A program made the translations under genes and the position numbers. This document shows, piece by piece, positions 1-10,097 of a stretch of 64,000 bases of DNA. Origin of the DNA: [Phialemoniopsis] sp. UDSM-2020. Taxonomy: Eukaryota > Ascomycota > Sordariomycetes > Thyridiales > Thyridiaceae. The notes below the pieces were generated by a model, which worked only from the letters and a program-made list of their open reading frames with translations, made no database searches and was not told where the DNA came from. Position 1 is the stretch's first letter. Every line of letters begins with the position of its first letter. The DNA is taken from contig JAEILZ010000006.1 of assembly GCA_018873225.1 (NCBI GenBank), positions 3,596,001-3,660,000 on the forward strand, read 5' to 3'.

Positions 1-1540
1 CCGCTGCAGGAGGTTCTCATCTTCCTGATGTCACCGTCATCTCGCCTGTCATTGACGAGCAGACCAACGAGGTGCTGTTCTGGACTGCCTCTCGCGCGCA
101 TCACGCTGATATCGGCGGTATCTCTGCCGGTTCGATGCCGCCCCACTCCAAGGAGATCTGGCAAGAAGGAGCCTCTTTCATGTCTTTTAAGCTGGTCGAG
201 GGTGGTGTCTTTAATGAAGAAGGTCTGGCTGAGATCATGTTGACAAAGCCGGCGAGCTATCCCGGATGCACCGGCACGAGAACTTGGAGCGACAACGTCA
301 GCGATCTGAAGGCACAGATTGCAGCCAATACGAAGGGTATCAGGTTGATCCAGGACTCCATTCAAGAGTACGGACTGGCTACTGTGCAGGTAAGTGGTGC
401 CGCCCAGATCCATCATATGCAGTCAAGTACTGACCTGTGCTCCACCTAAACAGAAATACATGGTAGCGATTCAAAACAACGCCGAGAAGGTCGTACGGAA
501 CCTCCTACGCCGAGTCCATGACCAGTTCAGCGGCCTCCCGCTGGAAGCAGTAGACCACATGGATGACGGCTCCACCTTGAAGCTGAAGATCAAGATCAAC
601 CGGGAAGCTGGCTCTGCAGTATTCGACTTTACCGGAACGAGCAAGGAGGTATACGGAAATCTGAATGCCCCTCGAGCTATCACGTTCAGTGCGATTATCT
701 ATGTTCTTCGTTCCCTCGTTCAAGAAGACATCCCCCTCAACCAGGGCTGCTTGGCTCCCATTGAGGTCATTCTCCCGGAGGGCACGATCCTCTCACCCTC
801 TCTCGGCGCTGCGACTGTCGGAGGCAATGTAGAGACATCTCAGCGAGTCACGGACCTTGTCCTGCAGGCTTTCCAGGCTGCTGCTGCTAGTCAAGGAACT
901 TGCAATAACCTGACCTTTGGTTACGGTGGACAAGTCGTGGACGGCAAAGCCGCTCCAGGCTTTGGCTACTACGAGGTAAGAGCCTAATCACTTCACTTTC
1001 ATAATTCTCTCGCTGACAACGTCATAGACTATCGCTGGCGGAGCTGGAGCAGGTCCCACATGGCAAGGACAGAGCGGAGTGCATGTCCATATGACCAACA
1101 CCCGCATTACGGACCCTGAGTCTCTTGAGCGAAGATATCCTTGTGTTCTGCACGAGTTCGGAATCCGTCGGGGATCCGGTGGTGTCGGGAAGAACCGTGG
1201 TGGCGACGGTTGCATCCGTGACATCGAGTTCCGCCGACCTGTCGATGTGAGTGTGTTGAGTGAGCGAAGGACCGTACGTCCGTTCGGTCTGTGCGGAGGC
1301 GAGGCTGGTCAGCCTGGCGAAAACGTCTGGATCCGCCATGATGAATACGGCACTCGAGAAATTCAGCTCGGTGCCAAGAATACATGCCGGATGAACAAGG
1401 GCGACAGGGTAATAATCAGTAAGTTGGGCCTTCCCTTCTTCTTTTTCTTTTTGGCTGCTTCGCCCGGGCCATGACTTGCTAACAAATCAACAGAGAGCCC
1501 TGGTGGTGGCGCGTACGGTGCACTTGAGCAGGCAGCTTGA
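1..1540 (+). CDS. 5-oxoprolinase, C-terminal part (cut by the window edge)
   Basis: This is the end of an ATP-dependent 5-oxoprolinase, the cytosolic enzyme of glutathione turnover that opens 5-oxo-L-proline to L-glutamate. Only the hydantoinase B half is visible, about 449 codons; full fungal proteins are near 1,300 residues. Exons are <1-389, 454-975, 1028-1418 and 1494-1540, with all frames agreeing across GT-AG introns. Diagnostic stretches are [10 protein letters not shown] with GSMPP near the start, [30 protein letters not shown], and [15 protein letters not shown] followed by the closing SPGGGAYG glycine loop. The last exon carries only 15 codons and the stop. The family assignment is firm. 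Whether the whole gene is bifunctional (HyuA plus HyuB) cannot be seen here, but fungal homologues are. Confidence 0.93.
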
Positions 1541-2292
1541 TATCCAAAACAGTTGACTTTGTAGTAAATTAGAATTATCTATGGAACAAAAACACTTGAC
1601 ACATTCGTTGCCATTTCGTTGAATGTTTTATTGTGCGGGCTCAATTTTCCTTATGCCGGTACAATTATGCTATGCTTGACCACCAGACTGTAACCCTGCG
1701 ACATAAATCACTTGTAGAACAGCCAGTCTTAACAAGTACATCCATTTTATCGACCTTGCCTCAACTCGAGCCTACATTCAACTCCAAGGAAAAGGATGCA
1801 TCAGATTCTAGCTAGTAGATCAGAACGGGGCATTGACTCAACAAAGTCCATGGCATGCTTGAGAACAGCCCAAAAGGCCCAAGCACGGTAGATAACCAGC
1901 TTTACCGATAATGAAAGGTCTAGAGTAGCCTATCAAATAACGGCTTATTGCAGGACCAGTCTGTTGACAAGATGAAGGAAGAGCCGTGTGGGTCAGGGCT
2001 AACATGATTGGCTCCGCTCGCCACCACACTAGGGTGGCTTATCACGAGACCCCCTCTGTTCCAACGTCAAGCCATGACTCTCCCCATTCAGGTCGCGAAC
2101 AAACATATCATCGGGGTCGAAGCTACGAACAAAGGTTCCAGGGGAGTCAATCGACTTTATATATTTCCTCATCCGCACTCAGATGATTTCCTAAACGACA
2201 TATACCTCGCGTGGTTTGACGAGGCAATCAACGGGCTTCTCAAGGTCAGCGAGCCGAACCAGACACGTCCCTCATCAGAGCTCGCGTATGCG
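1541..2292. other. Intergenic region
   Basis: This holds the 3' end of the oxoprolinase transcript and the promoter of the next regulator. An open frame from 2074 continues into the regulator's first exon, so its start could lie up to 219 bases further upstream. No other feature is seen. Confidence 0.5.
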
Positions 2293-4972
2293 ATGAATTC
2301 AATCAACCACGAGATCTCCATTGAAGAAGGAAGTGGGCCAGTAGCGGGCTCACGTGGCTCGAAGAGAGCAACCAACGCGTAAGATGTCTCAATCATCCGA
2401 TCCCTGATGAGGCTAACGATATCAAGCTGCATCCGGTGTCGAGAGCGCAAGATCAAATGCTCCGGCCTGTTTCCTTGTGAAGGATGCAACAGACGGGGTA
2501 AGGAATGTGTCTTCGATCCTGAGGACAAGAAGGTCGTCGTCTCAGAAAGGTAGCACCCTCCCGCTGCCGTTCAGGGTTCGATATGCTGATTTGCAAGCCG
2601 TGTAGATTTCTGAGCACACTCAAACGTAAATCAGCGCTATTTGATCAAACAAACTCGCCTAATTCGAAACGGACGAGGCGTAGACCAAATCGGGCAAATC
2701 CTGAACAGATAGGGCATGAAGGTATACCCCAACATCGATCTCCCTCACTTTGCCTACCACTGACTCTCTTCTAGCGCAGCGTAGACAAAGCTCAGTCGAG
2801 ATAGAAGATGGGGACGGAAACTCAGTGATAGACCCGGAACTTGGTGCGAACGGCCCAGTCTCACGAGCGGAGACACAGGTTGGGGATGATGACGATGACT
2901 CCCTCGCCGTCTACAACCCTTTAGCCACCAGTTCATCCACCTTCCTGACTGACTATCACGGAAGAAGAAGTAAGAACACCCTTTAGTGTCCGCCGTGATT
3001 GTCATTATCTGATTGGTAATCCAGGGTTTCTCGGTCCTTCATCGACCTGGGCTTACAGCCGCCAAGCCATGTCTGTGATCCAGAGCCATCTCCGATATCA
3101 CGAGTCTCCAGAAGTGCCACTCCATGGAGATGGACATGCGTTTTCGTTGCAATGGCCATCGATGGCTTCAGTAGATGCGTTGCCGATGGACAAGCTTCCC
3201 TCGATCGATTATGCGCTCTATCTAACCAACACTGTCAAATTCCATCTCGGCCAAATGTATCATCTGTTTGATGAGACTAAGTTCTTGCAAGGGCTGCATC
3301 AATTCTACGAACAAACTCCTCAGGCGGAACCACTGCTCGGGACGCGCTTGTGGTACATGCACTTTCTCTTGGTCATGAGTCTTGGGAAGGCCCTTCTAGT
3401 TCCCACGGCTGGAGGAGACAGGCCCACGGGCTCAGATTTCGTATCACGGGCTATCGCCATACTCCCAGACACTTTCGGCTTATATCAAGATCCAGTTCAT
3501 TCAGCAGAGATCTTATGTTGTCTTGCGCTCTACCTACAGTCAGTGGATCACCGCAACAGCGCATACTCATATGTGAGTTTTTGACCCGATGATACTTAGT
3601 CATTATTAGCTAAACGGAGGTAGATCGGCACTGCTCTGCGCATAGCCTTGAGCCAAGGCTTACACCGAGAGCTTATAGGTACTCTCAGTCCTGCCGAGGT
3701 TCACAGACATAGATGTGTCTGGTGGACCATTTACATACTGGATCGCAAGTTCTCCTCACTCATGGGAGCGCCGACATCAATACAGGATGCCGATATCACC
3801 GCACCGTTGCCTGAGCCGGACATGAATTCCCGCGCGGTTAAAGCTTTACGCACCCATGTCGCACTCTCTAGATTGCAGGCTACGATACTCAGCAGTAAGT
3901 GCATACTTCTGAATGTTTACTCAAAGGCATGTACTGACCGAAGTCCACCTCAGCTGTATATAGCGTGGATGGCAAGCTGGACATATCATTCCTTAAAAGC
4001 ATACGCCACGTCCTTCGCAGTATGGCAAGCATCGCTTCAGAGATCAATGGTAGCTTCGAGTTCAAGTTCAATAGCTCCGAGCCAACATCGCGAGTCTCTG
4101 CAACGCTCAATCTGTACTATCACCAGGTCAGTTCCCATTTCCGTCATGAGTCAATCCCGGTGCCCTAATGTCTGTTCAGTGTATTGTCCTAGCCACAAGG
4201 CCTCTTCTACTCTGTTTGTTGCGAGATGTCCTGGCGCACAAAAGCAACACGAACCATAACTCACAACCAAGGATCGTGGAGCGCGTCAAGGCGATACTCT
4301 GGGCTTCACACGAGTCGGCTACAAAGTCTCTCCGCATACTGTCTGCTCTGCAGTCACAGCAGTTATTAGGTATGCTTTCTCTTTGGCAATCGGAGCTCCC
4401 TTGTTGACCCCAGACTAACCCTGTCATACGCAGAGAGCTTTCTCCCATTCGACCTCGAGAGCACCTTTTCGTCCGCATTTGTTCTCTCACTCATGTCTAC
4501 CATTCACCCGTTCCCTGAAGGAAATTGGTCCTACCTAGATGTGACCTTCAGCCTCCTTGACAGTATGATTGCCCGAGGGAGCGTGGTAGCAGGATATCGC
4601 AAAGATGAACTGGAAAGGCTTTCGGAGATCTTGCGACTAGCTGAACTCGAATCCGCGCACGATTTAGCCGGCCCGAACGTCGCAGAGCCTGGAGTGGGAG
4701 AAGCGGCCAGAACAACAGCAATTCCGATAGCGAGAGAGATCCCACTACAGGCCCCGCCCGAGCAGGGGCAATGGCACCGGGACGGAGTAGGCACGGCCAA
4801 TGGTCTCTCTCCAGATCAGATGCTGTCGATTGCCGGCTTGCTTGACTGGGAACCCAACCTCGGCGAGCTGGATACTGTCCAGTTTGGCGACAGCTGGATG
4901 TGGACCGAGGGAGAAGATGTCACAAACTCTTTGCAGCCTGAAATGGGTGGGAATCCGCCATGGAATGTATGA
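2293..4972 (+). CDS. Zn2Cys6 fungal transcription factor
   Basis: Nuclear binuclear zinc-cluster regulator, 746 residues. Nine exons fit: 2293-2378, 2427-2549, 2606-2721, 2775-2969, 3025-3572, 3624-3894, 3954-4126, 4180-4369 and 4434-4972. They sum to 747 codons. The first intron splits the Ala codon just before the cluster. The six zinc ligands are Cys30, 33, 40, 46, 49 and 56, with the basic stretch RERKIK between ligands. An acidic DDDDD linker follows. The middle homology region (Fungal_trans type) begins near LPSIDYALYLTN and runs through WWTIYILDR. The start at 2293 is chosen because it leaves a usual short N-terminus; an in-frame ATG at 2074 is possible. Lying directly behind the oxoprolinase, it may regulate that gene, but this is inference. 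The target is unknown. Confidence 0.88.
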
Positions 4973-5954
4973 GGGACGGCTAGCTAGCATGGGAATTGAA
5001 ATCCTTCCAGGACATTGTGATTCAGCGACGAGACCTACTGCTGTCCCTGTCTCGCCTTATTTGTCTTGTACATGACAAGTCGGATGAGACGCTTGGAGAT
5101 GGCCGTTGACGCCATTGAGTCGAAGAGGAGGGGGGAGATGTGGGCTTTGGATGGTTGAATCAAGGACTAGCTTGAGCACCTTCTTTTGAGGGGATCTGCA
5201 AGTCTGACAACGAGGTTGACTACCTGGTCAGCACTTTATCTGACTAGATCCACGGGCAAATGCATTTCGTACAACGTTCATGCATCGAATCTGTCCCATA
5301 TCCCGGATCCGAACGTCATATCTTTGCGCCAGACGACCGGCCGGGACAAGGCGGTGCCAAGCGTCGGTCACCAATGCCGTCATTGACTCGGGCGCACCGA
5401 ACGGCAGCGCGGCACGAACAGCGTGCGCGCGCGGAGAATGTGCTCCCTGTATTGCAACGGGGCTTGGCCCGCCCTAGTGCCAACCGTCGTTTGGTTAGGC
5501 TCGCTACTATTCCCGAAGACGCAGTCTTGGCGGGAGATCCGCCCAGTGATGTCAGTGATTTGTGGGAACTCCCCCAAGCTCATTGGTGCGTTTTCAGCTG
5601 GACTAACGACACCGAGTGCGGCGGTGTTTTTTGTGTCAGAAGGGTGAACTTGCTGCGATTCGGATTGGATGAGGCAGGGGGCATGGTTAAAAGTTCCCTG
5701 GCTGCTTGAAATCGATCAACTCTCAGTAAGGCGTAGCCTGAAAACTGGAGATATGGGGCTGGGGCTGAAGGCTATGGCATAACGAGGGCGGGTCACGAAA
5801 GGTCATATATGTTCTGCCCTAAATCCCATCTTGGACTCTTGGCTTTGTGTTCTACTACATGATTGTAACAAAGTCGACGAAATCCACTTGGATATCAACC
5901 GAACTACCACAATAATATCAATACATCACGACGCATCTAGGAACAATCCCCAAC
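4973..5954. other. Intergenic region
   Basis: About 1 kb between the regulator and the small membrane protein. A 149-codon open frame at 5260-5709 has an arginine- and alanine-rich composition with no recognisable domain, and I do not treat it as a gene. Promoter elements could not be identified with confidence. Confidence 0.4.
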
Positions 5955-6551
5955 ATGTTCCTCCCGCCAGAACGTGACGCGGTCGCCGCCGACGCAGGGT
6001 CACTCCCCGGTGCCGACGCCGTCAAAGCAGCAGCCGCCCTCCTCGTCCACAGCACCGGCGACAGCCTCTCCGCATCATCACAACGAGAAAACATCACTCC
6101 CCGCGATGCATGGGACTCGACCTTCCAAGAAGACGCAGAGGGCATACGGGAATACATCACGACGCCCGCCATCATCGTCCTCGTCGTCATCATCGTCGTC
6201 ATCATCGCGTGCATCGCCCTCTGCTGCTTCTGCTGCCGCCGGCACAACAAGCGGAAGAAGCGACGCGAAGCGGCAGAAATGTCTGCTGCCGCCGCCCAGC
6301 CCGTGCGCACACCCTTGCCGTACGCCGACTCGACGACGACGGTCAGGTCGTCGATGTCCTCGATCAACAGCATCTCGCAACTCGACGAGCATCTAGGCCC
6401 GAGCAATAGGCCGCCTATCGTCGGGCAAGAGGAGTACTATCACGGGGAGAAGCCACCGCCGCCATACGCACAGCCTCCGGCGTACGGACAGACCAGCGGC
6501 ACGATACATTGGGATGGGGTGGAAAGTCCTCCGCCTGCGCATGTGCGCTAG
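5955..6551 (+). CDS. Small single-pass membrane protein with PPxY-type tail
   Basis: Intronless frame of 198 residues, starting in a good context (CAACATG). There is no signal peptide. A soluble N-terminal part of about 70 residues is followed by one strongly hydrophobic segment (about residues 70-95, rich in Ile and Val). A cysteine cluster CCFCC and a basic stop-transfer stretch RRHNKRKKRR come next. The C-terminal half is serine- and proline-rich and carries KPPPPYAQPPAYGQ. PPPY matches the PPxY class bound by WW domains of Rsp5/Nedd4 ligases. The likely topology is N-outside and C-cytosolic, by the positive-inside rule. A role as a ubiquitin-ligase adaptor or membrane anchor is inference. 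The family is not recognised. Confidence 0.75.
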   Translation: MFLPPERDAVAADAGSLPGADAVKAAAALLVHSTGDSLSASSQRENITPRDAWDSTFQEDAEGIREYITTPAIIVLVVIIVVIIACIALCCFCCRRHNKRKKRREAAEMSAAAAQPVRTPLPYADSTTTVRSSMSSINSISQLDEHLGPSNRPPIVGQEEYYHGEKPPPPYAQPPAYGQTSGTIHWDGVESPPPAHVR

Positions 6552-7205
6552 GTTGCCAGCTGATCACACGTTCGGCAACGGTTATACGAAGAGCATGCCA
6601 GATTTGAGGAAGATTCTATTTCTTGTCACATACACGAATTTTAGATACCCATAGACGCGTTTGTTTGTTCACAGAAGAAAGCAGCACGGTTTGCGCCGCG
6701 CTTATTTTTGATTACAAGTATATCCGTCCAGATCTCGAGGGCCCTCCTTCTCAGAAGTTGGGACCACGGTGACCCTGGTATTGTACAATGTGTGTGTCTG
6801 ATGAGTTGTCCAAAGAAAAAGTGGTATATCGTGCCATGTGTTCCCCCTCATGCTGTTCGTCCCCCCCCCCCCCCCCCCCCCCCCCCCTCCAGCTGCTTCT
6901 TGAAGCCTTGGAGATGCTCCTTCTTCCACCTCCATGCCTATCCATGCCCCCATCTGTCCCGTTTCCCATCGCATACAGTCATAAAGCCTGCCAACCAGGT
7001 AGGAGCTGCCCAATGCTGTCGTCAAAAGAGGGAAAGAGATATTATATAGGTAATGTTGGTGTGTTGCAGCTGAGGCCCATCGCGACTGGTGAAGAAAGAT
7101 GTCGCTCCAGAACAAGCCCCCAAGCCCGCTATGCAATCGACAGTTTGTCTGAGAAAAAATAATGAAAATAAATATGCGTAGCGATCCCGCATCACGAGAT
7201 GTCAT
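6552..7205. other. Convergent 3' region with long poly-C tract
   Basis: Shared 3' region between the membrane protein (+) and the 963-residue protein (-). Its main content is the 27-base C run at 6861-6887. No gene is supported; frames running through the C tract encode only homopolymers. Confidence 0.5.
6861..6887. repeat. Mononucleotide run (C)27
   Basis: Twenty-seven consecutive C residues, read as G27 on the minus strand, where they lie about 320 bases past the stop of the minus-strand gene, probably in its 3' untranslated region. Such a tract is length-unstable and its exact size in the assembly is doubtful. Confidence 0.9.
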
Positions 7206-10097
7206 TTAGCCATCGTGGCCCCACCATCCGGCACCATCAGCACCAGGCCGTCCCATGCCCACGGCGCTGATCCGCACCGCCTTCTTCCGCGGAAGTGGTG
7301 TCTCAGGGCTGCCCGGGTGATGGTGGTGACCCATCGAGGACAGGCTGATGCCTACGCTGGGCGAGTCCGGCCGCGGCACGTCGACCTCCTCCTCGGCCTC
7401 GGGGATGCCGCCGAGATCGTCGTCCCGCATCAAGCCACGGCCCGTGGGGATCTCAACAGGGTCCTCCACGATGCGCACGTGCACATCGTCGGGCCTCCTG
7501 GAGGATCCAGCCTTGGCCTTGCTGCCCCGCGACGTCTCTTCATCGGGGACGTGAACGAGCATCGAGTTCCGCTGCTGGCGCTGGCGCGAGCCTTCCCTCC
7601 TAGCCGGCCGGGGTCGCGGGACGGGTCGCGGGCCGAGTAGCTGCTGCTCCGCGTACGACGACGACGCCGTCTCGAGGGGCGAGTAGTCGGGAGTGTGGAA
7701 CGGATATGAGTCGGAGCTGTTGGTATCGTCATAGTCCATAAAGTCGCTCAGGTCCGGGCTCGGCTCGGCTGCGTCGTAGGCGCTGAGCACGGGCTTGTCC
7801 AGGCACATCAAGATCCTCTCGCCCTTGTCCGAACCCGCCGATCCGCTAGTACCGTTGATCAGGGCGCTGAGGTCCGAGTTGGCCGTCGCAAGGGCCGACA
7901 GGCTGCTCTTGGACGCCTTCCTCTCGGCCTTGTGCGACGTCCTGCGCGGTTGGTGGTCCGTGATGGTGTCGGCGCTCGAGCGCTGCGAGACCTGGCGCGA
8001 CCTGCTCCTCGGGGGCTGCTCGGCGGCGATGTCGTGCTGCTCTTGCTCCTCCTCGAACTCGGCGATGATGTTCTCACGCATGCGCGCGCGCTTCATGCGC
8101 AGCGCCGCCAGGAGCATCTCCTCCTGCCGCGTGACGGCCATGAAGCGCCCGTCTTTGGCGGCGGCTGCCGCGGCGCCGACACTGCCGCGGTTGCTCATGG
8201 CACTCATGCTGCGCGACGAGCGCACGGAGCTTCTGTCGTTGTTGTGATTGTCCTGCATGGATGAGTGGCGAGAGTGCATGTAAAAGTCAACGGATGAAGG
8301 CGACAGCGCGGCCGAGCCAGACGGGTCGTCAGTACTGCCGCGGTCGCGGGCGTATCTGGCGCCGAGGGCGGGGACCATGGTGATGGCGCGTGCCTCGTGG
8401 ACGGCGGCGTAGTCATTTGCGCTGCCGCCAGTGTCGCCGACCGAGTTGGCCGTCGAGATCGAGTTCATGGAGATGCCCGACGACGATCGCGCCGAGGTCT
8501 GGCTCATCTTTCGCGAGGGAGTGGAGGACGTGAGCGCCGATGACAGCGAGCTCGTCCGCGTGCTGATCGACGGCGGTGCCCTGCTCGTGGTGGTGGCGTG
8601 GTTCTCCGGGATGGTAAGGAATTGACTGTTATTATGGTTGCTAGTGGTTGACGCTGAGCCTGGACGCTTGAGCGACTGGTTCGCGCTCGAAGAACTCCGC
8701 GATCTCGGGGGGCTCTGGTAGTCCTTCTGCTGAGACATCACCTCGGTGGGCGACCTCGGGCCATTGGTGCTGGTGAGGGAGCCCTTCCTGCCTCCGGGTT
8801 GCTGCTGTCCGACATAATCGTCTTCCGAGTCGGAAGAGAGCGACAGGACACTATTTTGCTGCAGGTCGAACTCGGTCATGCTGCGGTCGGTGCGCTTAGA
8901 CGCCTTGGATGTGCGCGTATGCCGACTAGATATGCTAGCGCCACAATCCGTGGGCGACTGAACCGAGGGCGGGCTCATGATGGCCGTGATGGGCGTCTCG
9001 GTACCGCTGAGGTCGGTGGCAGACGACTTCTTAGCTAGGTAAGGTGTTCGACCGGGCCCAGAGGGGAAGGGGCTGAGGTAGCCCCTCGTGGAGGAGGAAT
9101 GCGGCGAGGAGCCGTAAGAAGGGCTCTGGTCGACCGTAGACGCTTCGGTAGGTGCACGGTGCGACACGTGCATCTCGCGCAGGTTATTCCGCGAGTAGCG
9201 CTCCGCCAGCTCTTGCACAGCGGCCTCTTCGTACATCTCGGCAGCCTTGCGCGATCGCATGGGAGGCGACGTTGGCCCGCCGCCGACTTGGACCTCGCGC
9301 AGCGTCTCCTTGGTGAGCTTGCGGCGCGGACGCCTTTCGACCGCCGGCGGCGTGGGCGGGTTGCCGATTTCCGGAGAGACCGATAGCACAGAGGGCGATC
9401 TCGTCATGAGGTCTGCGCCGAGCACCATGTTCTTGGAGGCGTTATTGCTAGATCGGCTCCTCGGTAGCAGGTGCGAAAAGTCGAGCATGGCGGGCTTCTT
9501 CTTCTTCTCCTTGGGGGCGGGATTCGTCATGGGGCCACCAATGTCGAGCAGAGCGCTGGCCTTTGGCGGCAGTCCCTTTGCGATCGCCGAATTGGCTGTC
9601 TGCTGCGAGATGGCGAGCGGCACCTTGGTCGAGTCGTAGTACGACACAATGGTCGAGGTGGATTGGCGCCGGCGGAGGCTCGAGGCGTCCGTAATGGAAC
9701 GTACATCGCTAGCAATCGCCGGCAGACCAGCGGCCCTGCCGTGCAGAGGGCGCCCGTTGTGTAGGATCTCTGGGGGTAGGATGCTCGACTCCTGGTCAAA
9801 ATTGCCCAGGCGCGGGCTCGCTCCGTTTACTACCTTGCCCTCGGTGAGTACCCCCAAGCCCGCGGCGTCCCGGTCGTCATGGCTGGTAGTGCTCTCGGAT
9901 ATGGAGATGCTGATCCCGCCGGTCGACCTCGCGTCCCAAGCCCTCGATTGGTCCTTTGGTAGTGTCGGGGAATCGATGTTGAGCTCGCTGGCGCCCAGAA
10001 ACTTTTGTGCTTTGGTGGTGAGCGGTGCCGAAACGATGGGCGGCGGTGGTGGCGCTTTTTGTCTTCGGCCGGGGACGGGGAATGTGAATTTCGGCAT
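7206..10097 (-). CDS. Large serine-rich, low-complexity protein of unknown function
   Basis: Intronless 963-residue frame. The start is taken at the ATG at 10097 (MPKFTFPVPGRRQK); the frame extends eight codons further upstream but only to a TTG. It begins with the proline run APPPPP. Most of the protein is disordered, rich in Ser, Thr, Pro and Arg, with many basic-SxS patches. One compact, probably helical block, RQEEMLLAALRMKRARMRE, lies about two thirds of the way along and is followed by an acidic EFEEEQEQ stretch. This block looks like the conserved core; the rest looks poorly constrained. No catalytic domain, signal peptide or membrane segment is seen. It may be a scaffold or phosphorylated cytoskeletal protein, but that is a guess. 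Coding strand and extent are well supported by the uninterrupted length. Confidence 0.85.
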   Translation of the reverse strand: MPKFTFPVPGRRQKAPPPPPIVSAPLTTKAQKFLGASELNIDSPTLPKDQSRAWDARSTGGISISISESTTSHDDRDAAGLGVLTEGKVVNGASPRLGNFDQESSILPPEILHNGRPLHGRAAGLPAIASDVRSITDASSLRRRQSTSTIVSYYDSTKVPLAISQQTANSAIAKGLPPKASALLDIGGPMTNPAPKEKKKKPAMLDFSHLLPRSRSSNNASKNMVLGADLMTRSPSVLSVSPEIGNPPTPPAVERRPRRKLTKETLREVQVGGGPTSPPMRSRKAAEMYEEAAVQELAERYSRNNLREMHVSHRAPTEASTVDQSPSYGSSPHSSSTRGYLSPFPSGPGRTPYLAKKSSATDLSGTETPITAIMSPPSVQSPTDCGASISSRHTRTSKASKRTDRSMTEFDLQQNSVLSLSSDSEDDYVGQQQPGGRKGSLTSTNGPRSPTEVMSQQKDYQSPPRSRSSSSANQSLKRPGSASTTSNHNNSQFLTIPENHATTTSRAPPSISTRTSSLSSALTSSTPSRKMSQTSARSSSGISMNSISTANSVGDTGGSANDYAAVHEARAITMVPALGARYARDRGSTDDPSGSAALSPSSVDFYMHSRHSSMQDNHNNDRSSVRSSRSMSAMSNRGSVGAAAAAAKDGRFMAVTRQEEMLLAALRMKRARMRENIIAEFEEEQEQHDIAAEQPPRSRSRQVSQRSSADTITDHQPRRTSHKAERKASKSSLSALATANSDLSALINGTSGSAGSDKGERILMCLDKPVLSAYDAAEPSPDLSDFMDYDDTNSSDSYPFHTPDYSPLETASSSYAEQQLLGPRPVPRPRPARREGSRQRQQRNSMLVHVPDEETSRGSKAKAGSSRRPDDVHVRIVEDPVEIPTGRGLMRDDDLGGIPEAEEEVDVPRPDSPSVGISLSSMGHHHHPGSPETPLPRKKAVRISAVGMGRPGADGAGWWGHDG

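Noticed and set aside
2074..2292. Upstream extension of the first Zn2Cys6 regulator
   Set aside because: In frame and open, but it would put an unusually long, non-conserved-looking segment before the zinc cluster; kept only as an alternative start.
5260..5709. 149-codon open frame between the first regulator and the membrane protein
   Set aside because: Arg/Ala-rich composition with no domain, no plausible intron pattern, and competing frames of similar length on the same stretch.
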